Source: Kaistella treverensis
GTDB taxonomy: Bacteria > Bacteroidota > Bacteroidia > Flavobacteriales > Weeksellaceae
Direction of reading: 5' to 3'
Length of the DNA: 64,000 bases
NCBI RefSeq assembly: GCF_900114045.1
Contig: NZ_FORQ01000001.1
Span: 248,001 to 312,000, forward strand
The translations under genes and the position numbers were made by a program. The notes beneath the pieces are model-generated. The model had not been told where the DNA came from and ran no database searches. It saw nothing but the letters and a program-made list of their open reading frames with translations. This document shows, piece after piece, positions 24,552 to 32,873 of the stretch; positions within the stretch are counted from its first letter, which is position 1, and the number at the start of each line of letters is the position of its first letter.

Positions 24552-25994
24552 TTATTTCTTCGGAATATTTGCTAAAATTTCCTGCAAAAAGCCCCAGAAT
24601 TTCTGTAAGGACGGGATGTTCGCTTTTTCATCCGGCGAGTGTGCTCCGCGGATGGTTGGGCCGAAACTTACCATTTCCATTTCGGGATAATTGGCGCCGA
24701 TAATGCCGCATTCCAAACCGGCGTGACAGGCGACGACAGCTGGTTTTGCACCGAAATCTTTTTCGTATATTTTTTCCATAATCTGCACGATTTCAGAACC
24801 CGGTTTTGGTTTCCAGCCTGGATAAGAGCCGCTGAATTCCACATCCATTCCCGCAAGTTCGTAAACAGATTTTAGCTGCTCTGCGACCGAATTTTTCGAA
24901 GATTCTACAGATGAGCGGGAAAGATTTAAAATTTTCAAAGCACCGTTCTGCAGTTCCACTCGCGCAATATTGTTTGAAGATTCCACCAAATCTTTCACAT
25001 CCGGCGACATTCTGTAAACGCCGTTGTGTGCTGATTTTAAAGCTAGAATAATGTTTTTTGAATCTTTTTCGGAAATCCCTTTTTCCTCGCTGGTGAAATT
25101 TTCGATGTTAATTTGAAGATCTTTTTCGATTTCAGCAAATTCTTCAAGAATTTCCTGCTTTAAAACTTCTGCGTTTTCAATGAACTCAACAGAATTTCTC
25201 ACCGACAAAACCGCGTTTCCTTCGCGGGGAATTGCATTGCGTAAACCGCCGCTATCAATGGAAATCAGTTGGATATTTTGGTTGTAAATTCCGGTGTATA
25301 AAAGTCGGCCCAAAATCACGTTGGAATTTCCAAAACCTTTGTGAATATCCATCCCGGAATGTCCGCCCTGCAAGCCGTGTACGCTGATTTTTACAATCTG
25401 GCCTTTCGCATCTTCGAGAGTGTAATTTTGTGAAGCTGTAACATCAATTCCGCCCGCGCAACCGATGTCGATTTCATCATCTTCTTCGGTATCCAAATTC
25501 AACAAAATTTCGCCGTTCAGCTGACCTGGTTTCAAACCTTTCGCGCCGGTCATTCCGGTTTCTTCATCGATGGTGAAAAGCGCTTCAAGCGCCGGATGCG
25601 GAACATCATTACTTTCCAGAATACTCATGATGGAAGCCACGCCCAAACCATTGTCAGCGCCTAAAGTAGTACCTTTTGCTTTTACCCAATCCCCCGCAAC
25701 TTCCATTTGAATTCCTTCGGTTTCGAAATCGAAATTCACATCGTTGTTTTTCTGGCAAACCATATCGAGGTGCGATTGCAGCACAATTGGCTTACGGTCT
25801 TCCATACCTGCCGTCGCCGGTTTTTTAATGATTACATTTCCAACTTCATCAACAGTGGTTTCGAGGTTGAGTTTTTCGCCGAAGTTCTTTATAAATTCAA
25901 TAACTTTTTCTTCTTTTTTCGAAGGACGCGGCACCGAATTTAAAGCTGCGAAATTTTTCCAGACAATCTGCGGTTCGAGTTGTGATAATTCCAT
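24552..25994 (-). CDS. pepD: Aminoacyl-histidine dipeptidase (PepD, M20 family)
   Basis: 480-residue cytosolic zinc dipeptidase that hydrolyses Xaa-His and other dipeptides. The metal ligands are in LQSHLDMVCQ, TLGADNGLG, EETGMTGA (glutamate general base) and the C-terminal GAHSPDE. The dimerisation domain (about 185-375) contains HGLQGGHSGMDIHKG. The length matches other PepD proteins (about 480-490). The start at 25994 follows a promoter box after 19 bases. Confidence 0.94.
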   Translation of the reverse strand: MELSQLEPQIVWKNFAALNSVPRPSKKEEKVIEFIKNFGEKLNLETTVDEVGNVIIKKPATAGMEDRKPIVLQSHLDMVCQKNNDVNFDFETEGIQMEVAGDWVKAKGTTLGADNGLGVASIMSILESNDVPHPALEALFTIDEETGMTGAKGLKPGQLNGEILLNLDTEEDDEIDIGCAGGIDVTASQNYTLEDAKGQIVKISVHGLQGGHSGMDIHKGFGNSNVILGRLLYTGIYNQNIQLISIDSGGLRNAIPREGNAVLSVRNSVEFIENAEVLKQEILEEFAEIEKDLQINIENFTSEEKGISEKDSKNIILALKSAHNGVYRMSPDVKDLVESSNNIARVELQNGALKILNLSRSSVESSKNSVAEQLKSVYELAGMDVEFSGSYPGWKPKPGSEIVQIMEKIYEKDFGAKPAVVACHAGLECGIIGANYPEMEMVSFGPTIRGAHSPDEKANIPSLQKFWGFLQEILANIPKK

Positions 25995-26013
25995 TTTTAA
26001 AATTTATTTAGCT

Positions 26014-26021
26014 CAAAATTA
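26014..26021 (-). promoter_or_regulatory. -7 promoter box (TAATTTTG) for pepD
   Basis: Matches TAnnTTTG on the minus strand, 19 bases before the start codon. Confidence 0.45.
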
Positions 26022-26028
26022 CGAATAA

Positions 26029-26060
26029 AAAAGCGCTTCCGGAATAGCTGAAAGCGCTTC
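26029..26060 (-). terminator. Terminator after the lipoprotein gene
   Basis: On the minus strand GAAGCGCTTT and AAGCGCTTTTTT pair around CAGCTATTCCGG. It ends the lipoprotein/LURP-like pair just before the pepD promoter. Confidence 0.75.
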
Positions 26061-26081
26061 AATGCAGATTTTGTGAGCAAT

Positions 26082-26579
26082 TTAACAGCCGCATTCACCG
26101 TAAATTGGTGTCACGGTTTTTTCACCGTTTTTATTCTCAACCGTCATCGTGCCTTCGAACATCATGACTTCATAGAATTCCTTGATTTTTTTACCATTAA
26201 TGGTAATCGTATATTCTTCGTTTTTAAGGGTTTTATTAAAATTTTCCGGATCGAAATCACCTTCTTTCATGGGAATTTTTATGGTTTTTCCATCGAGTTT
26301 TAAATAAGCATTATTACCGTAATCATCGATGTAGACAAATTTTTCATCCTGAAAATCTTCTTTATTGGTGCTGAAATAGCAGGAACAACCCGAAACTTCG
26401 GCCGGAAAACCGAAGGTTTCTACTTTAATTTGCGCGGGAATATCAGTTTGATTTGAATTTACAGAATCCTGGATTACAACCGTGGAATCTGAAATTTTAC
26501 CGGTATTTTCGGCAATTTTTTCGTCTTTGGAACAGGAAAATAAAAATGCAAAAGCTGCGAGAAACAATAATTTTTTCAT
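26082..26579 (-). CDS. Small lipoprotein of unknown function
   Basis: 165 residues. A typical lipoprotein signal peptide with lipobox LFSC (Cys16) is followed by a Ser/Thr/Asp-rich linker. The globular part holds three or four cysteines (SGCSCYFS and the final GECGC), so disulfides or metal binding are possible. I do not recognise the family. The gene is 22 bases after the LURP-like gene on the same strand and shares its terminator. Confidence 0.75.
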   Translation of the reverse strand: MKKLLFLAAFAFLFSCSKDEKIAENTGKISDSTVVIQDSVNSNQTDIPAQIKVETFGFPAEVSGCSCYFSTNKEDFQDEKFVYIDDYGNNAYLKLDGKTIKIPMKEGDFDPENFNKTLKNEEYTITINGKKIKEFYEVMMFEGTMTVENKNGEKTVTPIYGECGC

Positions 26580-26601
26580 TAAATATATTTTTTATTAAAA
26601 T

Positions 26602-27207
26602 TTATCCGCGGTCGCGTTCCAGCAAAACCATCATTAATAGTGATAAAACCACCAATGATTCTTCGGAATCCGCAATGTCATTCAAACGGTCGAGCTGAAA
26701 TCGTCTGCCTACAAGCGACGGCATTTTTTTCAGCTTAAAAACATCATTATTTTCCACATCTTTCACGGTATAAGCCGGATTTAAAAAATAACCCGAAAAC
26801 ATTCCCACAATCGGAATTTCGCTTACCAGTCCGTCCAGGATTTTTACCCACGCATAGTCTTCACTGACGGTAAATCTCATATTGTCATTTTCATCTAGAA
26901 TTTCATAATGCGATTTCCAGAGCGAGCGCATTCCTTTTCGTGCAAGCCGCCCGAAATATTGCTGTGACGCGGCATCTTTGATGGAATAGCTTGCGTTAAA
27001 ATCCAGCCAGCGATCGGCTTTTATCCGGAAAAGTTCGCGCGTTTTTGTTTCATCATTAAAAACCAGCACATCTTCTTTTAATTTAAACATTTTCTGCCGC
27101 ACGTATGCCACATAATTTCCGTTTTTGTCGGTGATGTTGAAGTCGCTGGAAAGCGTGGTAATTTTAAATTTAAAATCGAGTGGATAGTTCAGGTTATTAA
27201 GCGTCAT
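26602..27207 (-). CDS. LURP-one/Tubby-like protein
   Basis: 201 residues with the repeated strand pattern of the LURP-one-related/scramblase-like fold (FNITDKNGNYVAYVRQK, ELFRIKADRW, YEILDENDNMRFTV, YTVKDVENNDVFKLKK). No signal peptide and no enzymatic motif. Members are thought to bind membranes or lipids, but a role in bacteria is not established. The start is separated by about 70 bases from recR on the other strand, with TATCTTTA near 27228, one mismatch from a promoter box. Confidence 0.7.
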   Translation of the reverse strand: MTLNNLNYPLDFKFKITTLSSDFNITDKNGNYVAYVRQKMFKLKEDVLVFNDETKTRELFRIKADRWLDFNASYSIKDAASQQYFGRLARKGMRSLWKSHYEILDENDNMRFTVSEDYAWVKILDGLVSEIPIVGMFSGYFLNPAYTVKDVENNDVFKLKKMPSLVGRRFQLDRLNDIADSEESLVVLSLLMMVLLERDRG

Positions 27208-27245
27208 CAGGAATTTTTTTTTAAAGATAATAAAATAGGAGGGAC

Positions 27246-27276
27246 TTGGTAATTGCGGGATTTAATTTTATTTTTG
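27246..27276 (+). promoter_or_regulatory. Complete promoter (TTG, 20 bases, TATTTTTG) for recR
   Basis: TTG at 27246-27248 and TATTTTTG at 27269-27276 have the Bacteroidota spacing of 20 bases. The recR ATG is at 27281, only five bases after the -7 box, so the transcript would be leaderless or nearly so. Confidence 0.55.
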
Positions 27277-27280
27277 TGCA

Positions 27281-27892
27281 ATGGATTATCCGAGTAAAGT
27301 TTTAGCCAAAGCCGTAGAAGAAATTTCAGGTTTGCCGGGCATTGGTAAAAAATCTGCTTTGCGGTTGGCGCTTCATCTTTTAAAGCAGCCCGCGAGCCAA
27401 GCGGTAACTTTGGGTGATTCACTAAAAAAACTTGTTACCGAAATCCAGTATTGTAGCCAATGTCATAATTTTTCGGATTCTGAAGTTTGTGAAATCTGCG
27501 CCGATCCGAAACGTGCAGAAGAAGTAATCTGCGTAGTAGAAGACGTTCGCGACGTGATGGCTATTGAAAACACCGGGAAATTTCGCGGAAAATACCTCGT
27601 TTTAGGCGGTAAAATTTCACCCATGGAAGGCATTGGACCGGGCAAACTCAATATTTCTTCGATTGAAAAAAGACTTGAAGAAGGAATTGTTCAAGAACTT
27701 ATTTTTGCGCTGAGCGCCACGATGGAAGGCGATACGACCGCGTATTTTATCTACAAAAAGTTTAAAAACAGCAACGTAAAATTTTCCACAATTGCGCGCG
27801 GAATTTCCGTTGGCGATGAACTGGAATACGCTGATGAAATTTCGCTGGGCCGTTCGATCCAAAACCGTTTGCCTTACAATGAGAAGGATTAA
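27281..27892 (+). CDS. recR: Recombination mediator RecR
   Basis: 203 residues, the standard RecR length. Loads RecA onto single-stranded DNA at gaps together with RecF and RecO. The helix-hairpin-helix region ([17 protein letters not shown]), the four-cysteine zinc finger ([17 protein letters not shown]) and the Toprim domain ([27 protein letters not shown]) are all present. It is followed 32 bases later by two glycosyltransferase genes on the same strand. Confidence 0.97.
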   Translation: MDYPSKVLAKAVEEISGLPGIGKKSALRLALHLLKQPASQAVTLGDSLKKLVTEIQYCSQCHNFSDSEVCEICADPKRAEEVICVVEDVRDVMAIENTGKFRGKYLVLGGKISPMEGIGPGKLNISSIEKRLEEGIVQELIFALSATMEGDTTAYFIYKKFKNSNVKFSTIARGISVGDELEYADEISLGRSIQNRLPYNEKD

Positions 27893-27924
27893 CGGCGCGG
27901 ATTTCAGATTTTTTACTATCTTCA

Positions 27925-28749
27925 TTGCTGTTTAATTTTTTACCCTTGATTTCAGTCATCATTCCGCTTTACAATGCTGAAAAAAGTATTGAAAAAACTT
28001 TAGATTCCATCAGAAATCAAACATGGAAAGGTGAGTTTGAAATATTTGTGGTGAATGACGGTTCTACGGACGGAAGTGCCGCGGTGGTGGAAAGTTATAT
28101 GAAGCAACGTCCGCTGAAAATCACTTTACTCAATCAGGAAAATTTGGGCGTTTCGGTAGCCAGAAATGCTGCGATGCGCTTAACGACAGCAGAATATATC
28201 GCGCTTTTAGATGCTGATGACGAATGGCTTCCGGACAAAACGGAGCGGCAGATGGACGTTTTCGAAGACAGAAATCTGGATGTGGACTTTCTGGGTTGTT
28301 TGAGAAAAAATCAAAAAATTTTATGGCCGTTTCGGGTGCAAAAAAATAATCTGGCAAAAGTTACTTTTAGAAAATTGTTGCTTCGCAATGAAGTTCAACC
28401 TTCGACAGTGATTTTTAAAACTGAAATCTTAAAAAAAACCAGCTTTTTTGGCGAAAATTTCCGGTTTGCTGAAGACCTGAATTTTTGGTTAAAAATTTCT
28501 GAGCATTGCAAAATGTATATTTTAAATGAAGAATTGATTTTGGCTGGCGCTGGAAAACGCAGTTTCGGTGTTTCCGGTTTATCGGCTAATTTGCTTGAAA
28601 TGGAAAAAGGTTTTCAGAGAAATTTAAAGGAACTTTTGGCATTAAAAAAGATTGGTTTTGCAGAATATGGAGCTTATTTCGCTTTTTATAAAATGAAATT
28701 TTTAGTACGAATAGCCCGGAATTTTTATTTTAAAAAGCAAGGCCGATGA
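27925..28749 (+). CDS. Family 2 glycosyltransferase
   Basis: 274 residues. Typical GT-A fold: ISVIIPLYNAEKSIEKTLDSI, VNDGSTDGS and the metal-binding DAD in LLDADDEWLPDK. Transfers a sugar from a nucleotide donor, probably to a glycan or lipid carrier. No ATG fits: the frame offers TTG at 27925 or at 27946 (directly before ISVIIP), and the second gives the more family-like start. It overlaps the next glycosyltransferase by four bases, so both are probably translated together in surface glycan synthesis. Confidence 0.9.
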   Translation: MLFNFLPLISVIIPLYNAEKSIEKTLDSIRNQTWKGEFEIFVVNDGSTDGSAAVVESYMKQRPLKITLLNQENLGVSVARNAAMRLTTAEYIALLDADDEWLPDKTERQMDVFEDRNLDVDFLGCLRKNQKILWPFRVQKNNLAKVTFRKLLLRNEVQPSTVIFKTEILKKTSFFGENFRFAEDLNFWLKISEHCKMYILNEELILAGAGKRSFGVSGLSANLLEMEKGFQRNLKELLALKKIGFAEYGAYFAFYKMKFLVRIARNFYFKKQGR

Positions 28750-29579
28750 AATTATCAATACTAATTGTAAACTATAACGTAACCGATTTGCTGCGAAACT
28801 GCCTTCTTTCGCTGCAAAAGTATATTAAAGATGTTGATTATGAAGTAATTGTGATCGATAACTGTTCTATGGATTCGTCGTGGAAAAATTTAATTTATGA
28901 ATTTCCCGATTTTCATTTTCTGACTTCCGACGAAAATTGCGGTTTTGCAAAAGCAAATAACCAAGTAGCAAAAATCGCGCGTGGAGAATATATTTTGCTT
29001 TTAAATCCGGACACGGAACTGGAGGATTTTTCGATGAAAAACTTGCTGGATTTCGCAGATTCAAAACAGAATTTTGGCTGTCTCGGCGTTCGTATGCATG
29101 ATGCAGCCGGAAATTTTTTACCTGAAAGCAAACGTTCGGTTCCGGATTTGTTCAGCTCTTTTCGCAAGCTTTATCTGAATTTTAGAAACGAAAAAACCAA
29201 GTCATATTACCGGAATGATATCGGTGAATTTGAAATTGCGGAAGTAGAAGTACTTACCGGCGCTTTTTTACTTGCTGAACGGGCAGTTTTTTTGGAAATT
29301 GGGGGTCTGGATGAAAAATACTTCATGTACGGTGAAGACATCGATTTCTGTTTTACGCTGTTACGCGCAGGTTACAGCAATTGGTATTACGGAAAAACTT
29401 CCATTTTACATCACAAAGGTCAAAGCACTACCAAAGATTTAGAATATTTAAAACGCTTTTACGGTGCGATGCAGATTTTTATTGATAAATATTATAAAGA
29501 CCACAAACCGCTACAGCACTGCATTCTTTCCGCCGGTTTGCAGGTTCGGCATTCCCTGGAAAAGCAGCGGATAAAATAA
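28746..29579 (+). CDS. Family 2 glycosyltransferase, rhamnosyltransferase-like
   Basis: 277 residues. LSILIVNYNVTDLLRNCLLSL at the start, then IDNCSMDSS, the DTE variant of the DxD motif (LLNPDTELEDF) and the family ending GAFLLAERAVFLEIGGLDE followed by YGEDIDFCFTLLRAGY. This pattern is typical of WbbL-like transferases that add rhamnose or a similar sugar. Coupled to the preceding glycosyltransferase by an ATGA overlap. The acceptor is not known. Confidence 0.92.
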   Translation: MKLSILIVNYNVTDLLRNCLLSLQKYIKDVDYEVIVIDNCSMDSSWKNLIYEFPDFHFLTSDENCGFAKANNQVAKIARGEYILLLNPDTELEDFSMKNLLDFADSKQNFGCLGVRMHDAAGNFLPESKRSVPDLFSSFRKLYLNFRNEKTKSYYRNDIGEFEIAEVEVLTGAFLLAERAVFLEIGGLDEKYFMYGEDIDFCFTLLRAGYSNWYYGKTSILHHKGQSTTKDLEYLKRFYGAMQIFIDKYYKDHKPLQHCILSAGLQVRHSLEKQRIK

Positions 29580-29608
29580 AAGAGATGCAAAATATTTGCA
29601 TCTCTTTC
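29578..29608. terminator. Bidirectional terminator between glycosyltransferase and secG
   Basis: AGAGATGCAAA and TTTGCATCTCT pair perfectly around ATA, with A run and T run flanks. Confidence 0.88.
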
Positions 29609-29630
29609 GGTATTAAATAAATAATTTTTT

Positions 29631-29975
29631 CTAGTTGGATGGTGCCGGTGTAGTTGGCAACGTCGCTGGGTTGTTGGTGCCCGGTGCAGTTTGTGGTGCC
29701 GGAGTTTCAGTACGAGCCGGAGCAGTTTGTACAGTTGTTGGGTTTGCGGTAAGAATTACGCTTAACAGAATTAAAAATACAATACCGCCGCCTAACCACC
29801 ATGTTGCTTTTTCCATGAAATCATTGGTGCGCTGAACGCCGAACTGCGCCGCAGACGTTCCGCCGAAGGTTCCGGAAAGGCCTCCACCTTTCGGGTTTTG
29901 TGCCATAACAATAATGATTAGTAAGATACTTAAAATCATGATCAGGATCATGAATAAGGTAAATATTGTGTTCAT
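29631..29975 (-). CDS. secG: Preprotein translocase subunit SecG
   Basis: 114 residues from MNTIFTLF at 29973-29975. Two membrane helices (about 2-22 and 53-72) with the conserved loop VMAQNPKGGGLSGTFGG between them show SecG, the accessory subunit of the SecYEG channel. The C-terminal about 40 residues are Pro/Thr/Ala-rich and probably disordered, as is common in Bacteroidota. An earlier in-frame start at 30002 would cover the promoter box. Confidence 0.93.
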   Translation of the reverse strand: MNTIFTLFMILIMILSILLIIIVMAQNPKGGGLSGTFGGTSAAQFGVQRTNDFMEKATWWLGGGIVFLILLSVILTANPTTVQTAPARTETPAPQTAPGTNNPATLPTTPAPSN

Positions 29976-29999
29976 CTTTAATTCAAAGTTTTCGAAGGG

Positions 30000-30007
30000 C
30001 AAATATA
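30000..30007 (-). promoter_or_regulatory. -7 promoter box (TATATTTG) for secG
   Basis: Matches TAnnTTTG on the minus strand, 24 bases before the secG start. Confidence 0.45.
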
Positions 30008-30104
30008 ATCATATTTTTTAATTATTTAATGAAAAGATTTGTGCTAAATCAGAAATATATCTAAGCAGTTGTTCAGCTTTAAATATTGAAAAAGTTCGGC
30101 TATA

Positions 30105-30150
30105 AAAACGGCAATTTTTTGCCGTTTTAAGGCGGAAAATTTTTTCTTTA
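30105..30150. repeat. Strong hairpin between divergent secG and kinase genes
   Basis: AAAACGGC and GCCGTTTT pair around AATTTTTT (30105-30128), followed by AAGGCGGAAAATTTTTTC, a second half-copy of the hairpin family. It stands between divergent genes, so it is not a terminator for either. Confidence 0.6.
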
Positions 30151-30169
30151 TAATGTAACAATAATTTTT

Positions 30170-30177
30170 TATGTTTG
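30170..30177 (+). promoter_or_regulatory. -7 promoter box (TATGTTTG)
   Basis: Matches TAnnTTTG five bases before the ATG at 30183, so the kinase transcript would be nearly leaderless. An earlier in-frame ATG (30171) lies inside the box and is therefore unlikely to be the start. Confidence 0.42.
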
Positions 30178-30182
30178 TATTA

Positions 30183-32030
30183 ATGAAAAATTTCCTGAAC
30201 AGTACGATCAGTCCAGAATCCATCATTTCTCTTTTCAGTCAGGCACCTGTAGGACTTGCCCTGTTAATGGGCAAAGACTTCGTAATAGAGAATGCCAACA
30301 CTCAGATTTTGCAATTCTGGCAGAAAGATTCCACTGTGATCGGATTGCCGATTTTGGAAGCACTGCCGGAAATTACAAACCAGGAATTCCCGAAAATTCT
30401 TAAAAAAGTTTATAAAACGGGCGTTACTTATAATGGTTCCAAAACCAAAGCGTACCTGGAGCGGGACGGCATTTTGCAGCCATTTTATTTTGATTTCATC
30501 TACGCACCAATTTTTTCCGGTGATGAAATTTCGGGAATTTCCGTTGTCGCAATTGATGTGACGGATAAGGTTTTGAGCGAAAAGAAATTACAGGAAAATG
30601 AAATGCTTTTCAAAGAACTCATGGAAATTTCCGAATATTCCAACGCTTTATATAAAGGAGAAGATTTGGTAATTGAGTTCGCTAACGATCAGATGATTAA
30701 AACCTGGGGCAAAACAAGAGCTGTAATTGGTAAAAAATTAGAAGAAGCTGTGCCGGAACTGGAAGGGCAGCCTTTTATCGATATTCTGCGCAATATTTTC
30801 CGTACAGGTGAACCGTACATGGCGACAGAAGATGCTGTAGATTTGGAGGTTGATGGAAAGCTTCAGCGTTTTTACTATAGTTTTTCCTATCGGCCGCTTC
30901 GTGATTCCAGCGGAAAAATTTACGCCATCTGGAACAGTGCTATGGATGTTACAGAATTGGTGCAATCCCGCATTAAAGCTCAGAACACAGAACAGGAATA
31001 CAGAGATTTGGCCGAAGCAATGCCACATGTCGTATGGACCACCGACCTGGAGAATAAACTGGTTTACTACAATAAAAATTTAATCAACTTTTTAAATTTA
31101 AAGGAAGACGAGATCGATTCGTTTGATTTTTCTGCGGTTATTCACCCCGAAGATTTAATTAAATTTAAAGATGTTTGGGAAAAATCCACCATGGAGCATA
31201 AATTCTTCGAAATGGAATTTCGCCTTTACAGCCCGGAAAAAAATGATTTTGTGTGGTTTTTAAACCGCGCTACGCCTGTATTGGATGAGAACGGAAATCT
31301 GCGACAGTGGATTGGCACAAGTACGAATATCGATGAGTTTAAAACGCTTTCAGCACAAAAAGATACATTTCTCGGGATTGCAAGCCACGAGCTGAAAACA
31401 CCATTGACCTCGCTGAAATTATATGCGCAGGTTTTGGAAAGAATGTTGCGAAAAACCGGCGACGAAAAGAACGCGGAATTTGCAAAAAAAATGGACGTTC
31501 AGATCGTAAAATTAACTTCCCTGATCGGTGATTTATTAGACGTAACCAAAATAAATTCAGGAAAAATTTATTTGAATGAAGATGTTTTCGACTTTGAAAA
31601 GCTCGTCATAGAAGTGATTGAGGAGCAACAAATGTCCACAGCATATAAAATTGATCTGCATACCAAACCAGTAGGTATGGTTTTTGCAGACAGGGATCGA
31701 ATAGGTCAGGTCATTTCCAATCTCATCTCCAATGCCATAAAATATTCGCCTAAAGCGGATACCATTATGGTCACTGTTACAGACACCGACAATTATGTGG
31801 AATTGTCTGTACAGGATTTCGGGATCGGGATGGCTGAAGATAAAAAAAACAGGGTTTTCGAACAGTATTATCGCGTAAGCGGCGACGAACAAAGTACATT
31901 TCCGGGTTTAGGTCTCGGTTTGTACATTTCTTCGCAGATTGTTGAAAGATCACACGGTAATATTTCTGTTAAAAGTGTTTTAAACCACGGATCAACTTTC
32001 TGTTTTTCTCTACCTAAAGTTAATAGTTAA
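30183..32030 (+). CDS. PAS-domain sensor histidine kinase
   Basis: 615 residues from ATG 30183, soluble. Three PAS domains in a row (about 10-125, 135-255, 265-385; the last with YSPEKNDFVWFLNRATPV) lead to a HisKA domain with the phosphorylated His402 (ASHELKTPLTSLKLY) and a HATPase domain (NLISNAIKYSP, DFGIGM, GLGLGLYI). The first two PAS domains resemble each other (FIENANTQILQFWQ and IEFANDQMIKTWG), which suggests duplication. The response regulator gene follows after 11 bases and is the obvious partner. Confidence 0.93.
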   Translation: MKNFLNSTISPESIISLFSQAPVGLALLMGKDFVIENANTQILQFWQKDSTVIGLPILEALPEITNQEFPKILKKVYKTGVTYNGSKTKAYLERDGILQPFYFDFIYAPIFSGDEISGISVVAIDVTDKVLSEKKLQENEMLFKELMEISEYSNALYKGEDLVIEFANDQMIKTWGKTRAVIGKKLEEAVPELEGQPFIDILRNIFRTGEPYMATEDAVDLEVDGKLQRFYYSFSYRPLRDSSGKIYAIWNSAMDVTELVQSRIKAQNTEQEYRDLAEAMPHVVWTTDLENKLVYYNKNLINFLNLKEDEIDSFDFSAVIHPEDLIKFKDVWEKSTMEHKFFEMEFRLYSPEKNDFVWFLNRATPVLDENGNLRQWIGTSTNIDEFKTLSAQKDTFLGIASHELKTPLTSLKLYAQVLERMLRKTGDEKNAEFAKKMDVQIVKLTSLIGDLLDVTKINSGKIYLNEDVFDFEKLVIEVIEEQQMSTAYKIDLHTKPVGMVFADRDRIGQVISNLISNAIKYSPKADTIMVTVTDTDNYVELSVQDFGIGMAEDKKNRVFEQYYRVSGDEQSTFPGLGLGLYISSQIVERSHGNISVKSVLNHGSTFCFSLPKVNS

Positions 32031-32041
32031 GCGTAAAAAAA

Positions 32042-32407
32042 ATGATTTCTAAAAAAATAGTAATTATCGACGATGATGTTGCCATTCTGGATTCTTTAGG
32101 AACAATGTTGGATTTTGAAGGTTTTGAAGTAAACACCTTCGAAAGAGGTTCCGAAATTTTCGGATTAGTAGAACAATCGTACGAACCAAATATCATTCTG
32201 TTAGATATGTGGCTTTCCGGCGAAGATGGCCGGGATATCTGTAAAAAATTAAAGGAAAACGAACGAACTAAAAATATTCCTGTGGTAATAATGTCCGCAA
32301 GCCGCGGTCTGGAACATACTGCTCTTGAATCTGGCGCCAACGCATTCATTGCGAAGCCATTCGAGATTGATGATATTATTAATGCGGTGCAGCAACTGGC
32401 ATCATAA
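32042..32407 (+). CDS. Single-domain response regulator
   Basis: 121-residue receiver domain (IIDDDVAILDSL; phosphoacceptor Asp55 in LLDMWLSGEDGRD; MSASRG; Lys in AKPFE). No output domain. It is cotranscribed with the PAS kinase immediately upstream and probably receives its phosphate. Confidence 0.92.
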   Translation: MISKKIVIIDDDVAILDSLGTMLDFEGFEVNTFERGSEIFGLVEQSYEPNIILLDMWLSGEDGRDICKKLKENERTKNIPVVIMSASRGLEHTALESGANAFIAKPFEIDDIINAVQQLAS

Positions 32408-32461
32408 GACAAAAAAAGACAACCTGTAAAGATTGCCTTATTTTATGTTCTGTGCTAATTC

Positions 32462-32722
32462 TTAAATTCTCTGTAAATCGAAATTAAATCCACGCGAAAA
32501 ATTCAGCTGAAAGTTAGAATCCAAACGGTATTTTAATTTATTAGAAATTTGTGCGATGTAACTCATATTATCGTAGGAATCAATAGATTTCGCCTGCGAG
32601 ATTTGCTCCTGGTTGTTAATTTTAATTCCCGCTTCGTCACATTTTATAAATTCCAGACCGTATTTATGATACAGGACTTCCAGAAATTTAAGGTCTTCAA
32701 GAGATAATATATTTTCTGACAT
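32462..32722 (-). CDS. Small hypothetical protein
   Basis: 86 residues from ATG 32720-32722 (MSENILSLEDLKFLEVLYHK). No signal peptide, no membrane segment and no motif I can name; an Asn/Gln/Lys-rich centre is followed by a conserved-looking end NFSRGFNFDLQRI. The frame is long for chance at this composition and has a start close after a gap, so I think it is a real gene. It converges with the response regulator gene. Confidence 0.6.
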   Translation of the reverse strand: MSENILSLEDLKFLEVLYHKYGLEFIKCDEAGIKINNQEQISQAKSIDSYDNMSYIAQISNKLKYRLDSNFQLNFSRGFNFDLQRI

Positions 32723-32852
32723 AGTGGTAAATTTTTGTGTTTTGTACTGACAATTACTCAAGAATTATGCCCTTTTATTCGATTGGCGAAAAATACCCGA
32801 ATTTTAACTTTTGCACTACTGTTACAACTACAACTAATTTCTAAATAATCCC

Positions 32853-32860
32853 TAAATTTG
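32853..32860 (+). promoter_or_regulatory. -7 promoter box (TAAATTTG) for the helicase gene
   Basis: Matches TAnnTTTG 13 bases before ATG 32874. Confidence 0.42.
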
Positions 32861-32873
32861 AAGATTATAAAAA

